Shown piece by piece: positions 17,159 to 26,813 of a stretch of DNA of 52,501 bases. The translations under genes and the position numbers were made by a program. The notes below the pieces were generated by a model that saw nothing but the letters and a program-made list of their open reading frames with translations, made no database searches and was not told the origin of the DNA. The DNA is from Clostridiales bacterium (lineage in GTDB: Bacteria; Bacillota; Clostridia; Clostridiales; Clostridiaceae): the NCBI GenBank assembly GCA_012519845.1, contig JAAYPK010000048.1, positions 1-52,501 of the forward strand. Direction: 5' to 3'. How positions within the stretch are numbered: the first letter of the stretch is position 1; each line of letters starts with the position of its first letter.

Positions 17159-18127
17159 ATGATTAATAGACCAAGAAGATTAAGAGTTAATGAAAAAATA
17201 CGAAATTTAGTAAGGGAAACTTCAATTTCCCCTTCAGATTTTATATTACCTATTTTTTTGGTGGAAGGAAATAATGTAAAAAAGGAAATATCATCATTAC
17301 CAGGATGTTATCATTATTCAGTTGATAAGCTTGAAGAGGTAGTAAATGAAGTAAAGGAAACTAATATAGGAGGACTTCTTTTATTCGGAATTCCATCAAA
17401 AAAAGATGCAGTTGGATCTGAAGCCTATAATGATAATGGAATAATACAAAAAGGAATAAGAAAATTAAAAGAATTAGACAAAGACATCTTTATTATTACT
17501 GATATTTGCATGTGTGAATATACAGACCATGGACATTGTGGAATATTAGAAGGAAATGAAGTTAATAATGATGAAACTTTAGAGTATTTAGGAAGAATTG
17601 CATTATCTCATGCTGAAGCTGGAGCAGATATGGTAGCACCTTCTGATATGATGGATGGTAGAGTTAAGTATATTAGAGACGTTCTTGACGAAAATGGATA
17701 TAAAAGTGTTTCAATAATGAGTTATTCTGCAAAGTACTGTTCTGCTTTCTACGGCCCATTTAGAGAAGCAGCAGATTCAGCTCCGAAGTTTGGGGATAGA
17801 AAAAGCTATCAAATGGATCCAGGAAATAGGAGAGAGGCAATTAAAGAAGTTAAACTTGATATTTTAGAAGGTGCAGATATTGTAATGGTTAAGCCTGCTC
17901 TTTCATATTTAGATATTATAAGAGAAGTAAAGAATGTAACAGATGTACCTGTAGCAGCTTATAGTGTAAGCGGTGAATATGCTATGGTTAAAGCAGCAGC
18001 AAAGGCAGGAGTAATTGATGAAGAGAGAATAGTAATGGAAATGATGACATCAATAAAAAGGGCAGGTGCGGATATAATAATAACATATTATGCTTTAGAT
18101 GTTGCAAGGAGATTAAAAAATGAGTAA
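17159..18127 (+). CDS. hemB: Delta-aminolevulinic acid dehydratase (porphobilinogen synthase)
   Basis: Condenses two 5-aminolevulinates to porphobilinogen. 322 aa, normal length. Zinc ligands are visible in [14 protein letters not shown] (three Cys, zinc-type enzyme); the two active-site Lys are in [15 protein letters not shown] and [11 protein letters not shown]. Begins 2 bases after the cobA-hemD stop with AAGGAAG upstream; ends overlapping hemL by 8 bases. Confidence 0.97.
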   Translation: MINRPRRLRVNEKIRNLVRETSISPSDFILPIFLVEGNNVKKEISSLPGCYHYSVDKLEEVVNEVKETNIGGLLLFGIPSKKDAVGSEAYNDNGIIQKGIRKLKELDKDIFIITDICMCEYTDHGHCGILEGNEVNNDETLEYLGRIALSHAEAGADMVAPSDMMDGRVKYIRDVLDENGYKSVSIMSYSAKYCSAFYGPFREAADSAPKFGDRKSYQMDPGNRREAIKEVKLDILEGADIVMVKPALSYLDIIREVKNVTDVPVAAYSVSGEYAMVKAAAKAGVIDEERIVMEMMTSIKRAGADIIITYYALDVARRLKNE

Positions 18128-19424
18128 AAACAAAGAGATTTTTGAAAATAGCTGTAAATATATGCCTGGCGGAGTTAATAGTCCAGTAAGAGCTTATAGG
18201 GGATTGGATATGACACCACCTATAATAAAAAGTGGAAAAGGTGCGATTATAAAGGATGAAGATGGAAATGAATATATAGATTTTGTTCTAGCTTGGGGTC
18301 CCTTAATCCTTGGTCATTCTAATAATAAAGTAGTAGAAGCAGTTAAGAATACAGCTAAAGATTCATTAGCATTTGGTGCTCCTACAAAACTTGAATATGA
18401 AATGAGTAAATTCTTATGCGAAAATATGCCTAATATTGAAATGGTAAGAATGGTTAATTCAGGGACAGAAGCCACTATGAGTGCAATTAAGCTTGCAAGA
18501 GGATATTCAAAAAAGAACAAAATAATTAAATTTGCAGGCTGCTATCACGGACATTATGATGGATTCTTAGTTGAAGCAGGTTCTGGAGTTTTAACAGAAG
18601 GAATACCTGGGTCACTTGGCATTCCAGATGATAGTATAAAAAATACATTAATAGGTGTATATAATGATAAAAAACAAGTAAAAGAGCTTTTTAATAGATA
18701 TGGAAATGATATTGGAGCAGTTATTATAGAACCTATTGCAGGGAATATGGGGGTAGTAATAGGAGAAGAAGACTTTTTGTTATGTATTAGAGAGTTATGT
18801 GATAAATATAATTCTGTATTAATTTTTGATGAAGTTTTAAGTGGATTTAGAGCATCTTTTAAAGGGGCTCAGGGAATAACTAATGTTGTACCAGACTTAA
18901 CTACATATGCAAAAATAATTGGAGGAGGATTACCTTGTGGTGCTTATGGAGGTAAGAAAGAAATAATGGAAAAGCTATCACCATTAGGTGGTGTTTATCA
19001 AGCAGGTACTATGTCTGGAAATCCAATAGTAATGTCAGCAGGGCTTGCAACATTAAAAGAACTTAAGAATCATCCAGAATACTATAATCACATAGAAAGT
19101 GTAGGAAGAAAACTTGAAGAAGGAATAATTAAGTTAAGTAAAAAGTACAAATTACCTATATCAGTAAATAGAATTGGTGGTATGATGACTATTTTCTTTA
19201 CAGATAAAAAAGTTAATACATATGAAGATGTAAAAAGATGCGATAATGAAAGGTTTAAAAGATATTTTAAGCATATGATAAAGAATGGGATTAACATTGC
19301 TCCATCTCAATATGAAGCAATGTTTTTATCAATAGAGCATAATATAAGCCATGTGCATAAATTTTTAAAAGAATTTGAAAAGTTTTTAGAAAAAGAAAAT
19401 AATAATGAATATAGGAACATGTAA
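18120..19424 (+). CDS. hemL: Glutamate-1-semialdehyde 2,1-aminomutase
   Basis: PLP enzyme that turns glutamate-1-semialdehyde into 5-aminolevulinate. 434 aa, typical length. Signatures: [15 protein letters not shown] at the N terminus, [27 protein letters not shown], and the PLP Lys in [17 protein letters not shown]. Its start overlaps hemB by 8 bases. Last gene of the hem operon, closed by a strong terminator at 19435. No genes for later heme steps (hemE, hemG, hemH) follow, in line with a siroheme or corrinoid purpose. Confidence 0.97.
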   Translation: MSKNKEIFENSCKYMPGGVNSPVRAYRGLDMTPPIIKSGKGAIIKDEDGNEYIDFVLAWGPLILGHSNNKVVEAVKNTAKDSLAFGAPTKLEYEMSKFLCENMPNIEMVRMVNSGTEATMSAIKLARGYSKKNKIIKFAGCYHGHYDGFLVEAGSGVLTEGIPGSLGIPDDSIKNTLIGVYNDKKQVKELFNRYGNDIGAVIIEPIAGNMGVVIGEEDFLLCIRELCDKYNSVLIFDEVLSGFRASFKGAQGITNVVPDLTTYAKIIGGGLPCGAYGGKKEIMEKLSPLGGVYQAGTMSGNPIVMSAGLATLKELKNHPEYYNHIESVGRKLEEGIIKLSKKYKLPISVNRIGGMMTIFFTDKKVNTYEDVKRCDNERFKRYFKHMIKNGINIAPSQYEAMFLSIEHNISHVHKFLKEFEKFLEKENNNEYRNM

Positions 19425-19434
19425 AAATATAATG

Positions 19435-19478
19435 AAACTTGCAAAAAATAAATGGTTATTTTTTGCAAGTTTTTTTCA
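19435..19478 (+). terminator. Terminator of the hem operon
   Basis: Perfect 17-bp arms (AAACTTGCAAAAAATAA at 19435-19451 with its complement at 19456-19472), 4-base loop, T run. Confidence 0.92.
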
Positions 19479-19534
19479 TATATTAATATTTGTGGAGTAA
19501 AATATTAATGTTATGAGAATAAGGAGATTAAGGT

Positions 19535-19828
19535 ATGGATGGAAGATATAATATAATGCTTAGTATTCCAAATGGTGTTAGAAAAGGTGTGCTATATTTA
19601 AAAAGTAATGGGAATACAGTTAATGGTAGAATATGGGCTGATGGTATAGATAGTGTTTTTTCTGGAGGAAAGGTAAATGGAAATAGATTAGAATTTCGAG
19701 GAGAAATTAAAATGATGCTAATGAAAATTAGTTACCAATTTGTAGGCGTGGTTCAAAATGAAAATATTATTGGCACTGTAAGTACTAAATATGGTAATTT
19801 TAATTTAAAAGGAAATAAAATTAGCTAA
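19535..19828 (+). CDS. Small beta-rich protein of unknown function
   Basis: 97 aa with a good AAGGAG ribosome site. I do not recognise the family. The sequence alternates short strands and Gly/Asn turns (VLYLKSNGNTVNGRIWADG, FSGGKVNGNRLEFRGEIK, GNFNLKG), which suggests an all-beta sandwich or small barrel. No signal peptide, cysteines or membrane segment. Monocistronic between the hem terminator and a hairpin element (19864-19937) shared with the convergent hemerythrin gene. Confidence 0.75.
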   Translation: MDGRYNIMLSIPNGVRKGVLYLKSNGNTVNGRIWADGIDSVFSGGKVNGNRLEFRGEIKMMLMKISYQFVGVVQNENIIGTVSTKYGNFNLKGNKIS

Positions 19829-19863
19829 TACATTGCAAATAGAATTCAGGAAAGAGGTAATTT

Positions 19864-19937
19864 AAGTAAGAACTAAAAGATAGAGTTAGGATGGAAAATT
19901 CACAGTTTCACAAACTCTGGTCTTTTAGTTCTTAACT
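19864..19937. repeat. Dispersed hairpin element, copy 1
   Basis: Arms AAGAACTAAAAGA (19868-19880) and TCTTTTAGTTCTT (19921-19933) pair perfectly over 13 bp. Inside are a second stem (AGAGTT / AACTCT) and an apical GGAAAATTCAC. Preceded by TTAAGT, as in copy 2. It sits between convergent genes and could act as a two-way terminator. Confidence 0.8.
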
Positions 19938-19950
19938 ATTACTTGTGATT

Positions 19951-20349
19951 TTATATATTTTGTTTAGGAATAAGCTTATCTTTTTCGTAAATGTGATTAA
20001 TAAGCCAACTATTAACAAAAGATAAAATATCTTTTATATAGTTATCTTGATTATTATCTAAATCATTAAAATCAATTTCATCAAGTTTTTTTATAAAAAG
20101 CTTATGTTCTTCCTTTTGAGAAGATAAATCTTTATAATTTATGCTTTCCATATATTTTTCTTCAGCACTAAAATGGAAAGCAGTATAGTCTTTTAATTCT
20201 TCAATTAAATCTAAGATTTTATCATACTTGTCTATTGAAAATTCATCATTTAATAATAAATAGATTTTATCGGCTATATCAAAAAGTCTTTTGTGTTGAG
20301 AATCTACAAATTCTATGTCAGTTTTAAACTCATTTTTAAATTCATACAT
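19951..20349 (-). CDS. Bacteriohemerythrin
   Basis: A 132-aa four-helix O2-binding protein with a di-iron site. The full ligand set is visible in order: QHKRL, FHFSAEEKYME (HxxxE), EEHKLF, and NHIYEKD (HxxxxD). Such proteins bind or sense oxygen, or deliver it to a partner, in the cytoplasm of anaerobes. Start at the ATG complementary to 20347-20349 with AAAGGTGG upstream; an in-frame GTG 12 bases further out lies in that site. Single gene, facing the 97-aa gene across the hairpin element. Confidence 0.93.
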   Translation of the reverse strand: MYEFKNEFKTDIEFVDSQHKRLFDIADKIYLLLNDEFSIDKYDKILDLIEELKDYTAFHFSAEEKYMESINYKDLSSQKEEHKLFIKKLDEIDFNDLDNNQDNYIKDILSFVNSWLINHIYEKDKLIPKQNI

Positions 20350-20489
20350 TATTTTTCCCACCTTTCAATTAATTATATAATTAAATAAGGATAAAATACT
20401 GCTAAAATTTGATAATTAATAAAAAATTAATGAAGTAATAGCAGGAATATGATAGAATATGTTTGAAATCGTTTTTATTAGGGGGTATT

Positions 20490-21245
20490 ATGAAAAAGAA
20501 GATTTTTGGTTTATTTATTTTAAGTTTAAGTTGTATTATGATGTTTTCTGGATGTGTAGAAAAAATCGCTGATACACCAGAAATATTGGTGAAACAAGCA
20601 TTAAATAGTAAAGATTTAGACACTTTTTATGGATATTCTATACAAGGAGTTAAACCATTAGAATATATGACTGATACAGAAAGGAGCGAATCTGAAACTG
20701 TATTAAATAATTTAAAAAAAGAGTATGAAAATAATAAAGATAATTTAGAATTAAAGGTATTACAAGATGATACTGAAGGAAAATATACAAGGGTTGCTAT
20801 GGTGAAAAAAGGTAGCAACATTAAAAATGAGGCTAATATACAGTTTTTTTATGTTGTAAAAAGTAATAATGAATATAAGTTAGACTTAAGTATTGCAGAG
20901 GCTAACGAGATTAATTTAGTAAATTATGAAGTGGATTATTTAGCTTATAAAGATAAGGATATTAATTTTAAAGTATATGCTAAATTATCAGATAAGTACA
21001 ATTATGAATTTAAAGATAAAAAAGATGAATATTATTCTATAGAAATTACAGAAAGCAATAGCGTATCGAAATTTTATGGGTATATAAAAAAAGATTCTGA
21101 AGATGGTAAAAAGCTATATAATCTTTTAGATGGTTATGAAAAAAGACAAGTAACTTTTAAGCTATCGATACCTGAATGGGTACAAGTTAATAGAGATGTA
21201 TTTTTAATTGAAAAATTAGCATCAACCAATTGGGGCATTGATTAG
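20490..21245 (+). CDS. Predicted lipoprotein, unknown function
   Basis: 251 aa with a lipoprotein signal peptide; the lipobox is FSGC (Cys22). The mature protein is lysine- and asparagine-rich, with segments such as LVKQALNSKDLDTFYGYSIQ that resemble the start of DUF4878-like (NTF2-type) domains. I cannot assign a family with confidence. ATG 20490 follows AGGGGG. The EamA gene begins 15 bases after the stop, so the two may be cotranscribed. Confidence 0.82.
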   Translation: MKKKIFGLFILSLSCIMMFSGCVEKIADTPEILVKQALNSKDLDTFYGYSIQGVKPLEYMTDTERSESETVLNNLKKEYENNKDNLELKVLQDDTEGKYTRVAMVKKGSNIKNEANIQFFYVVKSNNEYKLDLSIAEANEINLVNYEVDYLAYKDKDINFKVYAKLSDKYNYEFKDKKDEYYSIEITESNSVSKFYGYIKKDSEDGKKLYNLLDGYEKRQVTFKLSIPEWVQVNRDVFLIEKLASTNWGID

Positions 21246-21259
21246 AAAGGACTCAAATT

Positions 21260-22192
21260 TTGATAAAAGATATAAATATTTATACGAATAAGAAAAATAA
21301 AGTAATATTTGCAATGATATGTACTGCATTGTGGGGAAGTGCATTTCCAGCAGTAAAAGTAGGATATAGCTTATTTAATATTGAAGCATATGATGTAGGA
21401 AGCAAATTACTTTTTGCAGGATATAGATTTGCATTAGCAGGCATAATTGTCTTATTACTACAATTATATAGTAAGAAGAATATTTTTATAGTTTCAAAAG
21501 AAGGATTTAAGGAAATTACATATTTAGGATTTATTCAAACTACATTTCAGTATTTATTCTTCTATATTGGAATGTCATTTACTTCAGGGGTAAGAGCATC
21601 AATTTTAAATGGCCTTGGAACATTTTTCACTATTATTTTAGCTAATTATTTTTTGAAAGATGATAAAGTAACTAAAAACAAAATATTAGGATGTATAATT
21701 GGATTTTTAGGTGTTATTTTAGTAAATTTATCTGGAAATAATATTTCAGAAGGAAGCTTTTCTATAAAAGGAGAAGGTTTAATAATACTTTCAACTTTGA
21801 TGCTTTCTATTTCTTCGGTGTATAGTAAGAAAATTACTAAAAAATATGACCCTCAAATAGTAACAGGATATCAGCTATTTATTGGAGGAATAATATTAAT
21901 AATATTAGGATTCTTTTTAAATGGAAGATTAAATGGTTTTACTATTAAATCAACTACTTTATTAATATATATGTCCTTAATATCTGCAGTTGCATTTACT
22001 ATTTGGACCTTACTAATAAAGTATAATGAGGTATCAAAAGTGGCTATTTTTAATTTCCTAATGCCTATATTTGGAACTGCTTTTTCTGGTATTTTTTTAG
22101 GAGAAAATATTTTTAACATTAATATAATCATATCTCTTATATTAGTTTCAGCAGGGATATATTTAGCTAATAGTAACAAAGAGATAAAGTAA
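21260..22192 (+). CDS. EamA/DMT family transporter
   Basis: 310 aa, ten predicted membrane helices in two EamA repeats (about 15-145 and 165-305). Signatures: ALWGSAFPAVKVG in helix 1, the GVRASILNGLGTFFTII segment, and IWTLLIKYNEVSKVAIFNFL in the second half. Members export metabolites or amino acids; the substrate is unknown. It starts with TTG (21260) behind AAAGGA, 15 bases after the lipoprotein gene. The convergent ilvN lies beyond hairpin element copy 2. Confidence 0.9.
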   Translation: MIKDINIYTNKKNKVIFAMICTALWGSAFPAVKVGYSLFNIEAYDVGSKLLFAGYRFALAGIIVLLLQLYSKKNIFIVSKEGFKEITYLGFIQTTFQYLFFYIGMSFTSGVRASILNGLGTFFTIILANYFLKDDKVTKNKILGCIIGFLGVILVNLSGNNISEGSFSIKGEGLIILSTLMLSISSVYSKKITKKYDPQIVTGYQLFIGGIILIILGFFLNGRLNGFTIKSTTLLIYMSLISAVAFTIWTLLIKYNEVSKVAIFNFLMPIFGTAFSGIFLGENIFNINIIISLILVSAGIYLANSNKEIK

Positions 22193-22201
22193 TAATGGCA
22201 T

Positions 22202-22264
22202 TAAGTAAGAACTAAGAGATGATGATAGAAATTCACTGAGCTCTTCTCTCTTAGTTCTTCTCTA
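22202..22264. repeat. Dispersed hairpin element, copy 2
   Basis: Arms AAGAACTAAGAGA (22207-22219) and TCTCTTAGTTCTT (22247-22259), perfect 13 bp. Apical part has AGAAATTCACTGAG, like copy 1. Relative to copy 1, one A-T pair is a G-C pair (compensatory change). Lies between convergent genes (EamA and ilvN). Confidence 0.8.
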
Positions 22265-22329
22265 ACTAAAAAAATAGTAAAAATCAAATTCAGCACTCTA
22301 CTTCCATATTGCGTAGATAGCTCTCTTAA

Positions 22330-22626
22330 TTATTCACCTTGTTTTAAGTACATATCTATATTTTCAAAAATGGAGATATCATAATCTTTATGAAGGGTTA
22401 CTGATAATACATCATAAAGCTTTTCTAGTTGTTTAATAATCTGTTCTAATGCTGCATCATTTTTTACTAACAAAAACATTTTACTAGTAAGTCCATCACC
22501 AACTTTTGTACAAATAATTCCTTCAAGATTAAAGGCCCTTCTTGCAAATAATCCTGTAATATGACTCATAACACCTGGATGGTTACGTACTAATAGTTCT
22601 ACTACATAATAATTTTTATTATTCAT
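22330..22626 (-). CDS. ilvN: Acetolactate synthase small (regulatory) subunit
   Basis: 98 aa, a single ACT domain (YVVELLVRNHPGVMSHITGLF, GIICTKVGDG). It binds branched-chain amino acids and controls IlvB. It lacks the C-terminal domain of the longer IlvH type, so it is the short IlvN-like form. Its start overlaps the end of ilvB by 8 bases, so the two subunits are translated together. Expression is set by the T-box at about 24370-24655. Confidence 0.93.
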   Translation of the reverse strand: MNNKNYYVVELLVRNHPGVMSHITGLFARRAFNLEGIICTKVGDGLTSKMFLLVKNDAALEQIIKQLEKLYDVLSVTLHKDYDISIFENIDMYLKQGE

Positions 22627-24289
22627 TAATTACACCACCAATCATATCAATATTTGATCCTCCTGGAGATACCATAGGTAAAATCATTTCGGTATCCTTA
22701 ATAGGAACATTAATAATAGAAGGATTGGGAGAATTTAGTATATCTATTAAGGAATCTAGACTATTTTCATTTAATAAATTATATCCCTTAATGCCAAAGC
22801 CTTCAGCTATAGTATTAAATTGTGGATTTGATATAAATTTTGATGCAATGTAATGTTTATTATAAAATAATTCTTGCTGTTGTCTAACTAATCCCAAATG
22901 GTGATTATTCAATATTATTACTTTAATATTAAGATTATAATCTTTTAATGTAGCTAATTCTTGAATGTTCATTAATATGGAGCCATCTCCGCTAAAACAA
23001 AGTATGGTTTTGTTTGGGTTTTCCAAGGCTGCACCAATTGCAGTTGGTAAACCAAATCCCATTGTTCCAAGACCACCAGAGGTAATAAAAGTTTTTGGAG
23101 TTTTAAATGGATATCTTTGAGCTACCCACATTTGATGTTCTCCAACATCGGTAGTGATAATTGTGTCACTTGGAATATTATTTGCTATAAAAGGTATTAG
23201 GTTTGCGGGATGTAATTTATTATTGTAATGTGGAAGAGGGTATTTTTCTTTATATTGTTTTATTCTATTTATCCATTCTAATCTATCATTTCTTTCAGTT
23301 TCTTTAATAATGGATTGTAAAAAATTATATACATTTGATACTAAAGATATATTTGAGTGCTTTATTTTGTTTATTTCAGAAGGATCTATATCAACATGAA
23401 TTACATTAGCATTAGGGCAAAAGCTTGCAATTGAACCAGTAGCCCTATCATCAAAACGTACTCCTAAAGCTATAATTAAATCTGCTTCATTAAAAAGATA
23501 GTTTGTATAAGGTGCACCATGCATTCCAACCATACCTAAATACAGGTCATCGTCACTTGGAAAAGCAGAAATTCCCATTAAACTTAAAGCAACTGGAATT
23601 GTATTTTTCTTTGAAAAATCATAAAGTAATTTAGATGAATTTGAATTAATTATTCCTCCACCAGCGTATATAATTGGTCTTTTAGAAGAATTTATCATTT
23701 TGGCAATTTCTTTTAAATTTAAATTAAGATCAGTATGATATTCTTCTTTATATTTATATAAACATAAATCAAAATTATCAATATCAATAATTCCTGTTTG
23801 AATATCTTTTGGAATATCAACTAATACAGGACCTGGTCGACCTTCAGATGCTAATCTAAAGGCTTCTGGAATAATTGTGAAAAGATCTTCTATTTTTCTA
23901 ACTAAGAAATTGTGCTTTGTAATTGGTATTGTAAGTCCATAAGTATCTACTTCTTGAAAAGCATCTGTTCCAATAGATGAAAGAGGTACTTGACCAGTAA
24001 TCGCAACAAGTGGTATAGAATCTAGCTTTGCATCTGCAATAGCAGTAAGCAAGTTTGTAACTCCAGGACCTGAAGTAGCCATACATACACCAACTTTATT
24101 ACTTGTTCTAGAAATTCCCTGAGCTATAAATCCAGCTCCTTGTTCATGTCTTGCTAGAATATGTTTAATATGACTAAAATAAAGTGCATCATAAATTGGT
24201 AAATTAAAGCCACCAGGAATACCAATAATATACTCTACATTTTGTTTTTCAAGTAATTTAATAACAATTTCAGCTCCGCTATATTTCAT
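22619..24289 (-). CDS. ilvB: Acetolactate synthase large (catalytic) subunit
   Basis: TPP/FAD enzyme that makes acetolactate (valine, leucine) and acetohydroxybutyrate (isoleucine). 556 aa. N-terminal TPP-pyrimidine domain with the catalytic Glu in ILARHEQGAGFIAQG; central FAD domain; C-terminal TPP diphosphate motif GDGSILMNIQELATLKDYNL with Mg ligands. Start after AAGGGG. Forms an operon with ilvN and has a T-box leader and a clear promoter (24681-24710) in front. No other ilv/leu genes are nearby. Confidence 0.96.
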   Translation of the reverse strand: MKYSGAEIVIKLLEKQNVEYIIGIPGGFNLPIYDALYFSHIKHILARHEQGAGFIAQGISRTSNKVGVCMATSGPGVTNLLTAIADAKLDSIPLVAITGQVPLSSIGTDAFQEVDTYGLTIPITKHNFLVRKIEDLFTIIPEAFRLASEGRPGPVLVDIPKDIQTGIIDIDNFDLCLYKYKEEYHTDLNLNLKEIAKMINSSKRPIIYAGGGIINSNSSKLLYDFSKKNTIPVALSLMGISAFPSDDDLYLGMVGMHGAPYTNYLFNEADLIIALGVRFDDRATGSIASFCPNANVIHVDIDPSEINKIKHSNISLVSNVYNFLQSIIKETERNDRLEWINRIKQYKEKYPLPHYNNKLHPANLIPFIANNIPSDTIITTDVGEHQMWVAQRYPFKTPKTFITSGGLGTMGFGLPTAIGAALENPNKTILCFSGDGSILMNIQELATLKDYNLNIKVIILNNHHLGLVRQQQELFYNKHYIASKFISNPQFNTIAEGFGIKGYNLLNENSLDSLIDILNSPNPSIINVPIKDTEMILPMVSPGGSNIDMIGGVINE

Positions 24290-24369
24290 AATAGTTACAC
24301 CCCTTAATTTTTATAGAATATTGTTAAGATAAAGTAGTTACCTACATGTTAGAAGATAAAATAATGTAC

Positions 24370-24655
24370 TAAAAAATAAAAAAACTTCATCCTAAATTAA
24401 TAGGACGAAGATTAAATCGCGGTACCACCTAAATTCGTAAAAATACGCACTTAACATAATACAGATAAAATAAAAAAATTATTATTATCGATATTACTGT
24501 CCTTTTAACGGTAGACAATCCGTTTAATTCTACTCTCTAAAAATAGATTTCTATTAAATGCTCCAAGGCTACATTCCGTACTTCTTTCTTGAGAATTTAC
24601 ACCAAACATTCCCTCTCTTTGTTTTCAGAAGCATGTACTCCTCCTTGTCATTGCA
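24370..24655 (-). promoter_or_regulatory. T-box leader of ilvBN, probably valine-specific
   Basis: Read on the minus strand: the T-box core AGGTGGTACCGCG (24418-24430), a terminator hairpin CTTCGTCCT / AGGATGAAG (24385-24410) with a long T run, and a stem I with AGTA-CATGCTTCT pairing to AGAAGTACG. GGAA, one base and then GTA (24570-24572) fit a Val specifier codon, at the same spacing as TGC in the Cys T-box at 1.08 kb. The leader would allow ilvBN expression when tRNA-Val is uncharged. Core and terminator are certain; the Val identity is inferred. Confidence 0.92.
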
Positions 24656-24680
24656 TATAAAATATTAGATTATATTATTA

Positions 24681-24710
24681 ATTATAAATGCAAATATACT
24701 TTCAAGTCAA
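24681..24710 (-). promoter_or_regulatory. Promoter of the ilvBN T-box transcript
   Basis: On the minus strand TTGACT (24705-24710), 18-base spacer, TATAAT (24681-24686). The transcript would start near 24674, just before stem I of the T-box. Confidence 0.78.
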
Positions 24711-24732
24711 GAAAATAATTACATTAATTACA

Positions 24733-25143
24733 TTAAGTTCTTAGTTTAAATTCATGGGAACATTTCTTACAAGTAACTATTATTTTCTTTTTTCCTCTTG
24801 GAAGTCGTAGCTTTTGTTTGCAATTTGGACATTTTACTATTTTATAGTGAAGTTTTTGATTTACTTTGTATTCCATTGAACCAAAGAAGGGATCTAAACT
24901 CAGGTTTTTTGTATAAGGCATTCTTTTACCGAATTTGTTAAGAATTTTGTTAATTAAATTAGTAAAAGTGTTAAGTTCTTTAGAACGAGTATATGTATTT
25001 TTAGAAAAAGTTCTAAAAATTACATAAACTAAAAGCACTGGAGTAAGGTATCTTGTATGCCTATTTAGATTAAATAAAGAACCTATAATTAATAAAAATA
25101 AAGACAATATGTCAAACCCATAAGTACCTTTAAAAAAATTCAT
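24733..25143 (-). CDS. Membrane-anchored zinc-ribbon protein, unknown function
   Basis: 136 aa. The N-terminal half has two likely membrane segments (about 8-27 and 32-45), then a basic linker. The C terminus has a zinc ribbon: CPNCKQ and CKKCSHEF, separated by a short basic hairpin (LRLPRGKKKIIVT). The ribbon should face the cytoplasm and may bind protein or nucleic acid. I do not recognise a named family. ATG taken three codons inside a GTG-started frame, behind AAAGGG. Single gene, divergent from the amylase gene and upstream of the ilvBN promoter in the same direction. Confidence 0.8.
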   Translation of the reverse strand: MNFFKGTYGFDILSLFLLIIGSLFNLNRHTRYLTPVLLVYVIFRTFSKNTYTRSKELNTFTNLINKILNKFGKRMPYTKNLSLDPFFGSMEYKVNQKLHYKIVKCPNCKQKLRLPRGKKKIIVTCKKCSHEFKLRT

Positions 25144-25305
25144 TGAGATCACCCTTTCAATATGAATAGACTATAAAAGATATTGTAACATAAAAAAGTA
25201 ATTAAAAATTTACTAATTGTATTTTTTTATTAAAGAAAAGATAATATTATATAATTATGAATAAATAATATTTTTTGGACGATAATACATTATGAGGTGA
25301 AAATG

Positions 25306-26748
25306 ATGAATAATGGGACTCTGATGCAGTATTTTGAATGGTATCTACCAAATGATATTGGTTTATGGAATAAAATTTCAAATGAAGCAGAAAATTTAAA
25401 AAATATAGGTATATCAGCATTGTGGTTACCACCTGCATATAAAGGAAAGGATGGTAAAAATGATGTTGGTTATTCTGTATATGATTTATATGATTTAGGA
25501 GAATTTAATCAAAAAGGATCAATAGAAACAAAGTATGGAAGTAAAGATGAATATTTAAAAGCTATTAAGGCATTAAAGGATAATAATATAGATAGTTATG
25601 TAGATATTTCTTTGGATCACAGAATTGGTGCAGATGAAACAGAAGAAGTTGTTGTATGTGAAGAAGATTATAATGACAGAAATAAAGTAATAAGTGATGA
25701 AAAGATAATTGAAGCATGGACTAAATTTAATTTTCCAAATAGAAAGGACAAGTACTCTTCATTTAAGTGGAATAGTTCACATTTTGATGGCGTTGATTGG
25801 GATGAAAGAAGAAAAAAAAGTTCTATATATAGATTTAAAAATAAGAGTTGGAATAACTGCGTAGATTGTGAATATGGAAATTTTGATTATTTAATGGGTG
25901 CTGATATTGATTTCTCAAATGAAGAGGCGGTTCAGGAAACAATAAATTGGAGCAAGTGGTATTTAGATACTGTTGGTTTTGATGGAATTAGATTAGATGC
26001 TATAAAGCATATTTCTTATGAATTTATTACAAGATTAATAGATGAATTAAGAGAAAGTAGCGGTAAAGAATTATTTACTGTAGGGGAATATTGGCATTCA
26101 GATATAAATGTATTGGAAAAATATATAAAAAACACAGATAGTAGAATGTCTCTTTTTGATGTACCACTTCACTATAAGTTCTTTGAAGCTTCAAATAGTA
26201 ATGGGAATTTTGATATGAGAAACTTAATAAAAGATACTATAATGGAAAGAGATTCTGTTAAGGCTGTAACCTTTGTAGATAATCATGACACTCAAATAGG
26301 TCAAGCCCTTCAATCTTGGGTACAACCATGGTTTAAACCATTAGCTTATTGCGTAATTTTATTAAGACAAGAAGGATATCCTTGTATATTCTATGGAGAT
26401 TATTATGGTATTCCTCATAATGACATAGCACCAATAAAAGAAATCCTTGATAAATTAATGTATCTAAGATTAAATTATGCTTATGGTAAACAGAATAATT
26501 ATTTTGATGATTGCAATATAGTAGGTTGGACCAGGGAGGGAGATGAAGAACATAATAACTCTGGATTAGCTGCTTTAATAACTGATGGTCCAGGAGGAAG
26601 TAAGAAAATGTATGTTGGTAGAAAATTTTCTGGTTGTACTTTTTATGATTATACATTAAATAATTCTGGAAAAGTAATTATTGATGAAATGGGTATGGGA
26701 AATTTTTATGTAAATGGTGGTAGTATTTCTGTATGGATAAAAGAGTAA
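25306..26748 (+). CDS. Cytoplasmic alpha-amylase, GH13 (subfamily 5-like)
   Basis: 480 aa, hydrolyses alpha-1,4-glucan bonds in glycogen, starch or maltodextrin. The N terminus (TLMQYFEWYLPNDIGLW) is that of liquefying Bacillus-type amylases, but there is no signal peptide, so it acts inside the cell. The catalytic triad falls at Asp231 (GIRLDAIKH), Glu261 (TVGEYWHSD) and Asp328 (VDNHDTQ). These are the same numbers as I know for B. licheniformis amylase. Region I reads DISLDHR where the usual enzyme has an Asn (DVVLNH). Start ATG 25306 gives the best spacing from GAGGTG. Monocistronic; an AT-rich palindrome at 26814 follows it. Confidence 0.94.
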   Translation: MNNGTLMQYFEWYLPNDIGLWNKISNEAENLKNIGISALWLPPAYKGKDGKNDVGYSVYDLYDLGEFNQKGSIETKYGSKDEYLKAIKALKDNNIDSYVDISLDHRIGADETEEVVVCEEDYNDRNKVISDEKIIEAWTKFNFPNRKDKYSSFKWNSSHFDGVDWDERRKKSSIYRFKNKSWNNCVDCEYGNFDYLMGADIDFSNEEAVQETINWSKWYLDTVGFDGIRLDAIKHISYEFITRLIDELRESSGKELFTVGEYWHSDINVLEKYIKNTDSRMSLFDVPLHYKFFEASNSNGNFDMRNLIKDTIMERDSVKAVTFVDNHDTQIGQALQSWVQPWFKPLAYCVILLRQEGYPCIFYGDYYGIPHNDIAPIKEILDKLMYLRLNYAYGKQNNYFDDCNIVGWTREGDEEHNNSGLAALITDGPGGSKKMYVGRKFSGCTFYDYTLNNSGKVIIDEMGMGNFYVNGGSISVWIKE

Positions 26749-26813
26749 AGGTTAATTAATAGTTATTATTAAATTATATTAAATATTTTTTAAAAATAAA
26801 TATTGTAAAGATA

